From Timema cristinae (Eukaryota > Arthropoda > Insecta > Phasmatodea > Timematidae), in assembly GCA_039000515.1 (NCBI GenBank), contig JBCFYV010000012.1:45360167-45424166 (forward strand): a DNA stretch of 64,000 nucleotides, in the 5' to 3' direction. Below are positions 12,561 to 24,599 of this stretch, piece after piece. Within the stretch, counting starts at the first letter, position 1. The number at the start of each line of letters is the position of its first letter. The translations under genes were made by a program, and so were the position numbers. The notes below the pieces were generated by a model. It was not told the DNA's origin, ran no database searches, and saw nothing but the letters and a program-made list of their open reading frames with translations.

Positions 12561-13639
12561 AAGGCCGGAGGCTGGATAATAACTGCTCTTAATTTAAGTT
12601 AGCTTTAAGTCGTGTATTTATATAATCAGTCGTTCTAGAAATCAGAAAAAGGACGTTAAATACCTCAAATAATTTAAATGTAACTATTAAAATCTAGTGA
12701 CGATAAGAAAAGTTTAGCACATAATTTAATTACATATTGTTGAATGTTTGCAGTTTTTTTCTTTTAAATATGATTATATATTCACAGAAAAAATATGTAA
12801 CTTATGTGAACATGGGCTTGCCTAAGTACACATTAATATCCATAGACTTGTCTGTGTGTAATAATTTATGTATATTTAAAAAATATTATATGGATTACTC
12901 ACTAAACGCTGAAGTGAATAATATAGAATATTCTTAATTGATATGCTTTGGTCAATTTGTATTAGCTCATTATTTATTATATCTCATATTTTAAGTTTGT
13001 ATTTTTCAATTAAGCTTTACTAGTTGAGTAAAACAAATATAGGCCTATAGGCTTAGTTAAACTTTTTTGATCATTAAAATTTAATTTTATCAATTCTTTA
13101 AATTTTTAATTCTTAATCCCCTCTTCCAATCCTCTTCTTCCTGAGAGAGACGCTACTTATTATGCATATCGTAATGAACATATGAACCCGCCTTAGAATC
13201 TGAGACACATACATTTTATGTTATGTCTTTCTTAGTGATTATCTTATTACTAAAGATAAAGTTATGCCTATTCCTTCTGCTTATATTGCTCTTTTACACA
13301 ATTCTAATAATAATTTGTAGGCTACTTTATTTAATTTATATCAAGTAATTTTATATTTTACCACCTGGGTCAGGTCATGATAAGTGGCATTTGTGATATG
13401 TGGGTTAGTTTGATTTGCCATAGCATTTGTGACTCGTTTGATGACTTGTTCGTTTATTACTCGTGATCTCCTATTGTCCGTAAAAGTTCTTATTTTTACT
13501 ATACGCCAGAGAGGTCTTCTTTTCTGAGTGTATTTTGAAGTGCCATGCAATTATGTACAGGCCTCCGGTTATCTTCTTCAATTCAAGCACAGCAAGCAAA
13601 TCACCGTCTGCAAACGTTCATTCTTATTTTGCATGGTAT

Positions 13640-14520
13640 TAATCTCCCTCCACAACAAATGAAAAACAGGCTGCATTGAACACACGTGCTATAGATACAA
13701 TCAGAAACCATTTGACAAGGAAAACAAAAACTTTGATGGAGACATTAGTTCATTAGACTTTATAATAAAATCACAACAATATGATGAATATGTATTACTG
13801 AGTTACGAAGATGCCTTGAGAGGGCCAGATGGAATGGTACAGAAAATGTCATTATTTAAAGAGAACAAACATTCAAACAAAGATAAAACGTGGAGGTATG
13901 TAAGTTAATCTAAAGCTCATGATGGAAAAACTTGTCCAGCAAATGGGTCTTCAGAGTAAAAAAAAAAGTAGCAATTTGACGGAAAGCATAAGGCAAGGTT
14001 TGTTGTAAGATGATTTGAGCGAGAGTGTGAACTGAACATTCAGGAAACAATCAAACCTGTAGCGAGGACTTCAAAATTAAAACATTTGATGTTAAAACAG
14101 CCTTCTTATATAATGATATTGATGAGACTATATATCTTAAACATACCGAAACATAGAAAAGAGTGGGAAAAGTGGTTTTGCTTTGACTTTAAGTAGCACA
14201 GTGGCTGAATAAAATGCTGCAGCCAAAGAGTTGCAACAAAATTATTTGCTTAAAATTCCATATCGATGATATAACCAACAAAATTGTTAATATAAAGTTT
14301 CATGTTGACAGTGAAAGGCAATGAAATTGATTGAAGATGAACAGTTTAGAGAAAGGGTAGGCCCATAAACATGTTATCAATAATATTGTTTCTGAAAAAA
14401 TAGTAAAGCGTATGTATTATTGTCCCACTGAGGATCAAATTACTGACGTTTTCCCAAAGGCATTTTATACTGAAAAATTTAATAAGCACAAAAACTATAT
14501 TGTTTACAAATTTTAAATTT
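13640..14520 (+). mobile_element. Decayed Ty1/copia pol fragment
   Basis: Fragments in several frames match the order of a copia-type polyprotein: SYEDALRGPDG before the reverse transcriptase, FDVKTAFLYNDIDETIYL from the reverse transcriptase core, and YYCPTEDQITDVFPKA from the end of RNase H. Many stops and frameshifts are present, so it is dead. No LTR pair was identified by eye. Confidence 0.75.
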
Positions 14521-14689
14521 GTTCCAATTTTTATATTGTAATATATTGATTGAAGATTTAATATTGATTTGTTTTTTGTTTCTAAATAGTTTTGAAATTA
14601 TGCGATAGTTTTAAAAGTATTCAGGAATATAATAATAATGCTTTGGTCATTGATAAGGTAAACAATTGGAAATGTTTTTACTTTTTCGC

Positions 14690-15250
14690 TATCTTGAAGA
14701 TAGAGAAAGCATAGCGATCGTCAAAAAAATCAATAAAGATTTTAATGAATCTTGACGTTTCATGACCCCCCGAATACACGATTTTTTTTTTTACTTTCCG
14801 TCTGTTTGTCTGTCCAAATAGAGCGTATACGATTTAAATAATTGGGCTAAAACATATGGTTGCTCCGAGGGATTTTTGGAATTGGATATCTAACCCTAAA
14901 ATTGAGGGTAGTTTACTGAGTGGAAAATAGAGAAATAGTCGATTTTATCAAAATCAGGTATAATGATTTTGATTAAATTTCATTTCTAAGCATCTATAAA
15001 TATTCCAAACAAAATGGCTTTTCTCAATATTTAGGCAAAATGACTTTAAGCACTCCGGTCAGATGCGTAAATTATATTTTTTTATAATATCACCTAAACT
15101 ATTTTAGATATGAAATTACTTAACATTACAGATATGTAGGTGTCTTTATAATACAAATATTTTATAAGAAGCATATTTTTATAAAACCAATAATTTTCAA
15201 GCTATACGTAAATATATATATATTTAACTTTACAAACACAAAAGGTAAAA
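14690..15250 (+). repeat. AT-rich dispersed repeat, copy 2
   Basis: Contains 'tttccgtctgtttgtctgtcc' near 14804, then 'ctaaccctaaaattgagg', 'gtagtttactgagtgg', 'gattttatcaaaatc' and 'tacaaatattttataa' in the same order as 4580-5070. It is non-coding. Confidence 0.6.
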
Positions 15251-16010
15251 GTATTATGACCGCAAAAGAAAATCTAGCCTGGAATGTTGATGGATGTTGA
15301 TGGATGTCAACGTCTCAAGATCCCCCAAACCTTAAAAGTAGTCTTTGCAATGACGTCTGTCTGTGTGTCTGTTTAAACTTAAAATTAATAGTAGTGGGTG
15401 ACCTGGTGGTCTAGGGTAAGGTGTCAGACTTCTGTGCTGGCGGCCGGGGTTCGATCCTCGGTCCCGGCACAGACTTATCTGATTACCAAACCATTCCTTC
15501 ACCTCTGACAAGACCTCTTGTGAATGTGGGGAATGCCAGGCCTCCACCGTGGTTCGGATTCCACGTTAAACTGTAGGTCCTTCATTTCATCTCACAATCA
15601 CCCTTCCATTACACATTAGCGTAAGTGCGTATAACCCGAATGGGTATTAAGACGTGGTGCTAATAATAATAATAGTAGTTTAAGAAAGGTCGAAAAGAGA
15701 AAAAAATCGATTTTCTCAAAATCGACTCTAACGATTTTGATTAAAATTCGTATCTAGGTGAAAAGATTATAAATAAACTGGGTATTTTCATTTTATCATG
15801 AAAATGAATTTTAGGGTTCTTTACAGAAGCAAAAACTTCCGTATCTCTGCAACTACTTGATATATTAAAAAACTGATCATTGCAAAATTGTAATACTTTT
15901 AAAATAAAAAAACTTTTATATGAAATATATTTTTATAAATCTAACAGTTTTTGAAATATTGGCAAATATATTAATACAATTTCGTGAGCTTTAGTTGTAA
16001 AGAGATATTA
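15250..16010 (+). repeat. AT-rich dispersed repeat, copy 3, interrupted by a SINE
   Basis: Starts with 'gtaaaagtattatgaccgc', runs through 'gtctgtctgtgtgtctgt', and breaks at the SINE (15396-15671). It resumes at 'gtagtttaagaaagg' and 'cgattttctcaaaatcg'. The flanks rejoin perfectly across the SINE target duplication, so the repeat is older than the SINE. Confidence 0.6.
15396..15671 (+). mobile_element. tRNA-derived SINE, family A, full length
   Basis: Starts GGGTGACCTGGTGGTCTAGG (A-box region about 15404-15416) and has a perfect B box GGTTCGATCC at 15448-15457. A body of about 200 bp follows, and the element ends in a TAA repeat. It is flanked by the 8 bp target duplication ATAGTAGT (15388-15395 and 15672-15679). 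Other copies in the window: 20884-21156, 42930-43222, 52738-53017, 56301-56580, and truncated at 57013-57219. Confidence 0.92.
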
Positions 16011-17924
16011 CTTATGTTTTAACGCAATAATTCTCCAATGCCATAAAGTAATTAAATATAAGTAAGTCTCTAAGGGTTATGTTCTTTTTCCTTAAACCGC
16101 TTAGGAGAAATGTTTGTACAACAATGATCTATATCCATTTTAGACTCAATAGTCGATATTTAAATTTTTATTGGTCAAAATTTATAAATGAGGAATTTAA
16201 TAGCAATGCGATGTCGTGAATGTATGCAACACCTAATAAAATGTAGAAAACTTTAACTGGAAGTTGAAATTTTAATACGAAGTGACCCTTGTGGATCCAA
16301 CATTGATGTTTTTTTTATCGGTCCAGACATACTAATGAGGACATTAATTCTTTAAAAACAAAAATTATAAAACTTAAAAATGGGACAAAAAAGTGTTTTA
16401 CATAAGTATAGTGCAATTTATGCTTGAGTTTGCTAGTGCATATTATTTCGTTTCACATATATTAAGAGTTTTGAGTAAGTATCTCCATTTTAAAACAATA
16501 GAGCGAGAAAGTCCGTGCAGAGTTCTGTACCATTTATTTATCTATGTTTTTTTTTATCATTTCTCTAAGAAACCTAAATCATTTATGTCAATCTTGTCAT
16601 AAAAAATATTCCTTTAAGTACATTTTTAACTGTTATTTCATCTTACTACTCTTAAAAACGAAAAATGAGTACAAAAAAAGTTTAAATTTTATATCTAAGA
16701 AATAAAACGTAATACAGCATAAATGAACTTAAAAAGTATCAAAATTTAAGACACAAGCAAGCACACTAACAATGGCTCTCTTACGTGGAAGCAATTTTGT
16801 AACGAATAACAAAAGAGATAATTGAAAGGCAATATCTGAGAAAAAAAATTAAATTAGATTAAAGCGTTACTACATAGGAAGTTCCCTAACACACACAAGA
16901 AAAATTATCCTGTTTTATATGGACATGAACACAGGATTCTGACGCGACCATCTTACCCCAAGATCAGCGAAGTGACATATAAATAATTGTCTACTAAAAG
17001 TATGTTGAGCCAAAATGGCTGACGTGTCAGAAAGTTTGAATGGGTGGACCTTGATATAGAATGTTTTTTCGTATTGTGGAGCCATCTGTTGACCTAGATG
17101 GCATTAACTATTTAACTTAGCCGACGTCCACGTATAAAAAAATTTGAATTGGTCGTTGAGTCAAATGAGACTAGCTCTTGGTTTTTTATTTTTACGGTTT
17201 ACACGATAGTATTCTAACTTCAGCAACACATCTAATTTTACTGGAATACAGTGCAACCTGGCCTCACTCAATTATTTGGTCGATAAGTATAAAAGTACTT
17301 AGTCAAATCCCTAGCGAATAGTTTCTTATCGTGTAGGGTATTGAACTAAAGACCTTTATACTATACCATTCTTATTTGGCAGATTTGGAGCAAATTTTTA
17401 GATGATAAACAAACAGTTTTTAATTTTTTTATAGAACAGCATCTTACCACCTTTTCAGTTTATACACGCAAATTTTATGATTTAATTTGAACTTGTATTA
17501 ACATTTTAAATCAGTTAATAAACATTGTCTTTATCAAGTCAAAAGTCGAAGCATAAGAACATTTTTAATACATAGTATAAAATAATGCTTCCTTATATAA
17601 TGATACAAAGGGTAATCAATCACAAAGTAAACGGTATTAAAATAGTGCAATAATAATAATTGTTTAATTATAAAAGCTATTTTATAATAACATAGCTTAA
17701 GTAATAAAGATGATGCAAATATTTGCGGACTACAGTAGCGGTCAAGAGATCTTATTAATCTTTTTTGAAATAGACAGGTTTGCCTGTGACTGGGGGTCAA
17801 GATGAACTATGGGTGGTTTTATATTAGCAAATGAATTTCAGCATGATCTTTACTTTACCATTTGATCTAGTCCAAGAAATTTAAGGAAATGTTTAATTTA
17901 CAAATTATAAATTCTTATTACCAA
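16010..17924. other. Intergenic AT-rich DNA
   Basis: No gene seen. A short block near 16500 (gagcgagaaagtccgtgcag) recurs inverted near 42195 and probably belongs to a dispersed repeat. The ORFs at 16393-16602 and 17534-17800 show no domain, and their hydrophobic composition is what AT-rich DNA gives by chance. Confidence 0.35.
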
Positions 17925-18150
17925 GGGTTACTACTCTTTTGGGTTATACTCATATGTAATTATATTTCTAATGAATTACGGATTATAAAGGTTGAATTTT
18001 GAAAAAGTTCTCCCAGCAGTTGCTTGGAGAGGGAGTGGAAAACTATTTATAAAAAACCATCCTTATAAGACCTGACCAGGATTTGGGCCTTGAAATCCCC
18101 GTCTTCATCACCTCAGTTTATTGCCATAGGGACAGCTTAGACCATATAAA
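17924..18150 (-). mobile_element. SINE family B, old diverged copy
   Basis: Read on the plus strand it begins with the tail motif 'ggttactactcttttgggtt', continues with 'gagagggagtggaaaac', and ends in a degenerate tRNA-like region (ggatttgggccttgaaatcc as B-box remnant). This order matches the copies at 61030-61280 and 61515-61740. Confidence 0.5.
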
Positions 18151-19800
18151 CACCAATGCGAGTAATTTTTAGTTTTTTAAAATAATTAAAAAGGCTAACT
18201 TGATAATATTGCTAATTCAATTAAATATATGACTAAAATAAACTTAAGCTTTGGATAGTTTCTACGAATATAAATAATTGTCAGTCAATTGGGCTCAGTG
18301 ACGATGGAACCGGAAGAGCCTTCTTCCATGTAAGATATATTTCCTCTCTCTAAATTCCATTTCCCCCCCTTTCAGTACGAAGCTTTGCCAACACAAGAGT
18401 ATTTATTTGAACGATATATATTTTTTTACACATATTCACCTATAGGTGTAAACTACAATTTGGCTGCTATCAAGAATTAGTTTGTGCTCCTTTGTGTTGT
18501 GAAAGAAAGTGTATTTGACGCCTATTGGGGCTAAATGGAATTTTCTATACATTTTAATCTATACATTTACATTACATAAACATTTATAATAATGAGGTTA
18601 ACTGGATGGAATAAGCTCAAGATAGTGAAATTTAGCGTACCTTAATAAGTGTGGTAATGAACTCTTGAGTTCCTAATGCCATATAGTAGGTATAAATCTC
18701 TAAAAAAATTGAATTTTTTGTCATGATCATGATTACATTTGAAGAGAAGATTTCAATTCATTATTGGTCTACCCATGACATCATACAGAATAGCTGTTTG
18801 GTTTATTTTGGGTAAAAAATTATACTAAATAATATTCATTGAATCATAAATATTTTATATCTTTTGTTAACGTTTTTTTATAAGTATTATCAAAACACTC
18901 ACACCAATTCACTCTTCTATCGATTCTACCTTAAACACTTATCTTACTATAATAATACACCTCCTGTGTCCCTGGTTTAGTGATCTGTGTTATGCGGAGC
19001 CTGAACTCAAAGTAAGACAAACATAAGTATATTAAATCTTAATTTTTATTGTGTATCAAGGATGGAAGCATTAAACACAGTTACGGTTAAAAGCAAATCA
19101 CCTAATAGATTTTAAATGCTTCAATTTTGTTTTTACACGTTGCCTATGTGTGGAAAAAAATGACTCATTGAAGTTATTTATCATTTTTCTTCAAACATCA
19201 TTAATAGCTTTCAGAGGTATCAAATTATTTTTAAGGTTAGTTATATTTGGAAGAAAGACTCATTTAAACCCATAAAAAACCCACTCATCATGATTTTTAG
19301 ACACATTTTTTTATTGTTAGTTATTTGGGGGAGAGTGATGCGTATAATCCTCTTGTTATCCTCTCATCACATTATACTAATCTTCAAATCTGCTCAAATT
19401 TAAAAAATGACTAAGCATTGAATAATTATGCATTGAACCTAATTATATTTATTTAAAAAAAACACCATGAGTGTTTTGTTATAGATTCATCCAATGTTCA
19501 ATTTTCTGGAAAATAGAAACCGTAGTGACTTGAGGGCAAAACCACTTAAATCCCGATGGCTTGTTGATTTTGTTTTCAAATTGCCTTATAATAAACTTAA
19601 GCAGTTCTTCCACACTCTAAAATATATTTAATACTGAGAATGTGTTTCTAGGAAATAATAGATATAAGCGAATTATTCCTTGTGACATCACAATCCTCAC
19701 AACTGTTTCAAATTGAAATCAATAGTACTATGGATAGTATCTGATGGAATCTTAGACCTGTGGGGCACTCACTCTGTATCAATGAGACCACAAGGTGTGC
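18150..19800. other. Intergenic AT-rich DNA, nothing recognised
   Basis: No ORF with a domain, no RNA gene and no clear repeat structure were seen. Confidence 0.35.
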
Positions 19801-20700
19801 TTTAGTGTGTTACAACATTTACAAGTCATCTACTTTGAACGGAATCAATCTTCCCTTTACGTGGTGTGAATCCGGTTTCGGCTGGGGATAACTGTTTGGG
19901 GCACCTCCACGAGGTCCCCATTGGGCAACTTAGGGACAATATTTAGGTAAACAATATAAAATAACCGTAGTTTCTGAACTCCTCTCGTGATACTGGTATC
20001 GCACTTAAGTTGGGGATGTAGGAAATGCAAGAAGATCTCAATGTTTCTGAAATTCTTGCATCAAACTTTTTTGTCAAACCTAATCAAATAGTGTTTCATT
20101 ATAAACATAGGGTTCAATTTTCTTCTCATGGCTGTATCAATATTTATTGAATATCTGTCAAGCGTGTTTTGGAATGTAATGACAACTTTTTATCATCAGT
20201 TAAAAAGTTTATCATCTAATGCTGCTCTGCTTATAACTCATGACAGATATTCAAGAACTGTTGTTATCACCATGTTAAGAAAATTAAACACTATGTTTGT
20301 ACTCAAGCAATTTTTTTATTTAATTTGGCAAAAAAAAAAAATATGTCGCTGTAAAAACTGAAAAAACACTAGCGTTTCTTTCTCGTGTTACCTACATCTC
20401 CACCTTAAGGAGGAGCCTAGTACTCCCCCTGGAAGAGAGGAAAGGACTAGAAGGTGTTCCTGAGCTACCCAGTGCTGACAGGATCACAGATTAGCAAGAA
20501 TCTTGAGTTCCAATATGTCACCGCGAGTGCTTGCACATGTCACTCCACTCAGAGGGTACGTACACGGAGGTTACAGGGCACCTTGTGACGAGGTGCTTGA
20601 ACCCTTCGTGGTTTCCAGGAGTTCCAGTGCTCGAAAGACCGAACGGCTTTAGGTAGAGCCGCACCAAAAGGTAGTTGATTTATAAACGAGGAGCTATTTA
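19800..20700. other. GC-richer blocks of unknown origin
   Basis: Two GC-richer segments (about 19840-19940 and 20380-20680) are embedded in AT-rich DNA. They contain C-rich stretches such as 'gtactccccctggaagagag' and 'gaggttacagggcaccttgt'. No protein homology or tRNA-like structure was recognised. They could be part of a transposon untranslated region or an unrecognised non-coding exon. Confidence 0.3.
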
Positions 20701-20883
20701 TTAACATTCATGTGTAGGATGTGGCTTTACAAGTCCACTGGTAGGTGTCCTCAGTATTACTTTGTGAGTTATACTAGAGTGGAATATTGTAATGTAAAGT
20801 TCAAATTAAATCTAGATCTGAATGCAACGCAGCAATTTATTTAATATTAGTTAGTAAACTCATTCTTCGGCACGGGACTATTA

Positions 20884-21156
20884 TTATTATATTATTATTA
20901 TTATTATTATTAGCACCGCGTCTTACTACCCGTTCGGGTTATACGCTCTTACGCTAATGTGTAATGGTAAGGTGATTGTGAGATGAAATGGAGGACCTAC
21001 AGTTTAACGTGGAATCCGAACCACGGTGGCGGCCTGGCATTCCCAACATTCACAAGATGACTTGTCAGAGGTGAAGGAAGGGTTTGGAAATCAGGATTGA
21101 ACCCCGGCCGCCAGCACAGAAGTCTGACACCCTACCCCTAGACCACCAGGTAACCT
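20884..21156 (-). mobile_element. tRNA-derived SINE, family A
   Basis: Minus-strand copy: the (ATT)n tail lies at the low-coordinate side and the head (gaccaccaggtaacct on plus) at the high side. It is flanked by the 12 bp duplication ACGGGACTATTA (20872-20883 and 21157-21168). A short internal deletion removes part of the region between 'tttggaaatcag' and the B-box segment compared with the 43 kb copy. Confidence 0.9.
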
Positions 21157-21184
21157 ACGGGACTATTAAAAACACTCTTCTATT

Positions 21185-22200
21185 TTGGTACCTATGTAAA
21201 ATTAATCGCATGGAAATTTAACAAAATCTAAAACTATGTTTGGATATTAATCCTTTATTGGCTTGAATTGTTTTACAAAACGTGAAAGTATGCTGAATAA
21301 AACACAATATCAAAATAGAAATATAATCTGAACATATATTAAACGGTAAAATTTATTATAAAGATTTAGTTATAACTAACTTCTGTATGCACAAAATTTG
21401 AAGTATTGATTGCCTGCTTGTGCTAATAAAATAAACCGTACGACACATGCTCATAAACTTTCTCATACTTTCATCTACTAGAGTTACAAAGAAAATTTTC
21501 AAAACATTATTTTTAGTTAACCACCCTTAAATAAGTTATATACTTAAAAACAAACACATCATCTTGTTTATCACAATTATCACTTAATATATAAAATTTA
21601 AACCAATTGTTCAAATATATTTAACAACATTTAAATTTTCAAAAATAAATTATCCCTACAATACCCAAAACTACTTCTTATTTTTAAAATCATAAACGTG
21701 TTCTGAAATATAATTAAAACCACTTAAGATATTCCCATTTTGAAAGTATTCTTCATGGTCAGTTTATAAAATATTCAAATTTTCTATAACTTGCTGTAAG
21801 TAAAATAACCTTGAGTTAATTTAATTTAAATAAATAAACATACTTTTTATTGATATCTAAAATAGACTCTCAATACCAATTTTGAACCCAATCGCTAAAT
21901 CTATTTTTTTAATATCTAAATTTAAAAAAATACAGTTATCAGTAAGCTACCTAAGGCCTACTCTTGACCCCAAAACAAGTGTACGCCTTTATTTGTCATG
22001 TTCACGCCTTTTCAGACCCTCTGTACATTGTGATGGACACTGCATACAATATCTTTTATAATTATTTTAAATAATCTTATTTTAATTTATATTTTATGTA
22101 TATCTATTTACAAATTCTATATACACATTAGAGGTCAAGTTTATTATAGTAAAAAATCATAAAATATACATTTATAGTGAGTTTTATATCACTACAATTA
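21185..22200 (+). repeat. Long dispersed repeat, copy 1, first part
   Basis: The segment around 21265-21340 (ttttacaaaacgtgaaagta, then aatatcaaaata and taatctgaa) matches 43750-43830 in order. The region also holds sub-repeats of the form 'agtaaacyaccctta' near 21510 and 21930, which recur at 24787, 24910 and 25057. It continues on the far side of the piggyBac element. Confidence 0.5.
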
Positions 22201-22206
22201 TATGAA

Positions 22207-24583
22207 CATTAGAATGGACATTAGGTATCAATGGTTGTCTTACAATGTGTAAACATAACCTAATATTCTCTTATAAAACAAAGTTTATAGTAGTTAAATT
22301 ATGTATTTCATATAGTTTTTTGTTCTAAGCATGCGACAGTCATTTATATGTCTGTACAAAGTTTATAATAGTGATAGTATTTATAATTAATATTTTTGTT
22401 GTTATAAACATACAAGAAAAATGTCAACGTTTATAAAGTGTAGGCTATTTTTTGTTTAATGAAGGATTATTATTTTATTTACTAAAAAAATAGTGTATTT
22501 ATAATTATTTACTTATTCCAGGTTTGCCTTTAACATTAAATACTAATAACCCAAAGTATGCAGCCACAATATTAGCTATTTTAAAGAGTGGACTCATATA
22601 AGATATTGAAGACATTGAAAGTGATGAAGATGAACCAGATATATGGAACCAACCTTGCCTCAACTTCAAAGACGCATTGAAGCAGACGTAAAATTCAGGC
22701 ATAAGGATGAAGAAATATTTTATGATTAGTAAAATGAGGAAAGTGACGAACCTACTCAACCAATAGATAATACAAATGGAATTCCTTAAATAGCTTCAGA
22801 GGATACGGAATCTTTCAATTTAATGGACAAATAGAACATAAAGTGGAGAAAAAGTTAGACACTCTCACCACCTGACATTAATTTTGAACCTGAACTGAAC
22901 GAAATCGACTACCCTCTTTTACCAGCTGAATATTTCAAGAATTATGTGCCTGATAATGTTTTTGAAGACATGGTCAAAATGACAAACACGTTCTTCATAA
23001 AAATACTAATTTCAAATCCAATGATGGCTTAGAAATAACATTTCTTGTGGGTCTACATATCGCTATGGGCTGTTTAAAATTTCCAAGAATGAGCATGTAT
23101 TGGAACAGAGTGTTAAGAATCGGTATGTTTTTAGATAATATGACAATGGACAGGTTATTTCAGCTTAGTACAAATCTCCACCATGTTAACAATTTGGAAA
23201 TACCAAATGACTGCAAGAACCGAATGATAAAGGTGCGTCCCATATATGACTCGATAAGAAATAAATGTAAAAAGCTCAAACTGGAACGTAATTTGTGTGT
23301 TAATAAACAGATTGTTCCCGTTAAAGGCACATTGGCAAACAAAATAGTATATGAAAGGGAAACCAAATCCTTGGGGTGTAAATTTTTTTTATTCTATCCG
23401 GTAAAAGTGGCATTGCTTGTTATTTTATTATTTATCTGGGAAGTACAACATAAATAAATGAATCAGTCTGCGAAAAATTGGGTTTTGGTACAAGTGTTGT
23501 GCTTCATTTGTGTAGTCGGATTGAAGATAAGGGATGTTTTTGTATTGTGATAACTATTTAACTACATGCAATATTTTATAAATACTCAAGTCAAAGAGTA
23601 TCTATGCAGTTGGTACTGTCAGTGTAAATAGGTTTGCAAATGTTCTGATTAAGACGGACAAGGAACCAATATAGAAAGAATGTGATGAAGTTCGTGGTTC
23701 AGATAGTGATGTTCTTCTAAAATTGGCTGACAATAGAAATGTAGTGTTAGCTTCGAAATTGTTTGCATTGGGAAGCTGAAATTGCAAAAAGTTGGGACAA
23801 AGAAAAAAAGAAATACATAAATGTTCAACGAACAGAAATATTTAGGTTGTATAGTCATGTAATGGGAGGGCGGAGAAGTTAGATCAGTTGATTAGCATGT
23901 ACCGGGTTTTCATAAAATCCCGCAAATGGACACTTCGAATGATATTTCATGAATTTGACCTTCCTATTATAAATAGTTGACCAGAATACAGGCAAGATTG
24001 TGATATTTGAGTCTGTCAGTGAAAAAAAAGGTTAAATTTGCTCTATTTTCGAATGCGAGTAGCAGAAGGCCTCTTGAAAGTTGAAAAAACTGTCAAAGGA
24101 AAAAACAAGAGGTCGGAAAAGCTCCTTAATTGACGATACCTGTGAACAAACAACAAAGCGCAGAAGACGAAGGGAAGTTCATCCAGCTAAGGATATTGAA
24201 CATGATTTAAATGTTCACATGCCATATTTTGATGGTGTGAAAAAGGCATCAAGATGTGAACTACCCAAGTGAAAAGGGAAAATACATATTCTTTGTCAAA
24301 CATGTAAAGTGCATTAATATTTTGTTCCAGGGTGCAATTTTTTTCAAACTGTTTCATCATAAATAATATTTCTTTTCCATAAATATTTTTAGTTATGATA
24401 TAATATTATATCAATTTGTGAGATTATTTAAAAATATTATTTAATAATATTTAAAAAAATTAATTTGATGACTACAAATATGTGTAAAGTAGAAGTAAAA
24501 TGGTATTTTAGTTATATCTAAGTATCTTACCATTATTATATGTTAAATAAAGACTCCTCAAAGACCTAATGTTCATTCTAATG
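22207..24583 (+). mobile_element. Decayed piggyBac-type DNA transposon with candidate inverted repeats
   Basis: Pieces of a piggyBac transposase occur in order on the plus strand. An acidic N-terminus lies near 22600 (DIEDIESDEDEPD). The core DDE_Tnp_1_7 segment lies at 22880-23370 (FLVGLHIAMGCLKFPRMSMY, IRNKCKKLKLERNLCVNKQ, QIVPVKGT). A C-terminal segment lies near 23820-24000, and the Cys/His-rich tail near 24230-24340 (ASRCELPK, then HILCQTCKVH). Multiple stops and frameshifts mean it is inactive. CATTAGAATGGACATTAGGT at 22207-22226 is matched in inverted orientation by 24564-24583 (19 of 20). No flanking TTAA was found right beside them, so these may be subterminal repeats. The length of about 2.4 kb is typical for piggyBac. 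Confidence 0.85.
22880..24340 (+). pseudogene. piggyBac transposase pseudogene
   Basis: The longest intact piece is the 136-codon ORF at 23047-23457, which covers the middle of the transposase catalytic domain. Upstream, NFEPELNEIDYPLLPAEYF is in another frame. Downstream fragments with LADNRNVVLASK and INVQRTEIFRLYSHVMGG are again in other frames. At least five disruptions are present. The Cys-rich C-terminal domain typical of the family is still legible. Confidence 0.85.
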
Positions 24584-24599
24584 GATATGACTAAATCGC

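Noticed and set aside
15332..15547. ORFs over SINE copies (also at 52713-52919, 56263-56483 and 57148-57369)
   Set aside because: The same peptide recurs because the SINE recurs; there is no coding function.
17081..17103. Small inverted repeat gccatct/agatggc
   Set aside because: Seven base pairs with a short loop; expected by chance in 64 kb.
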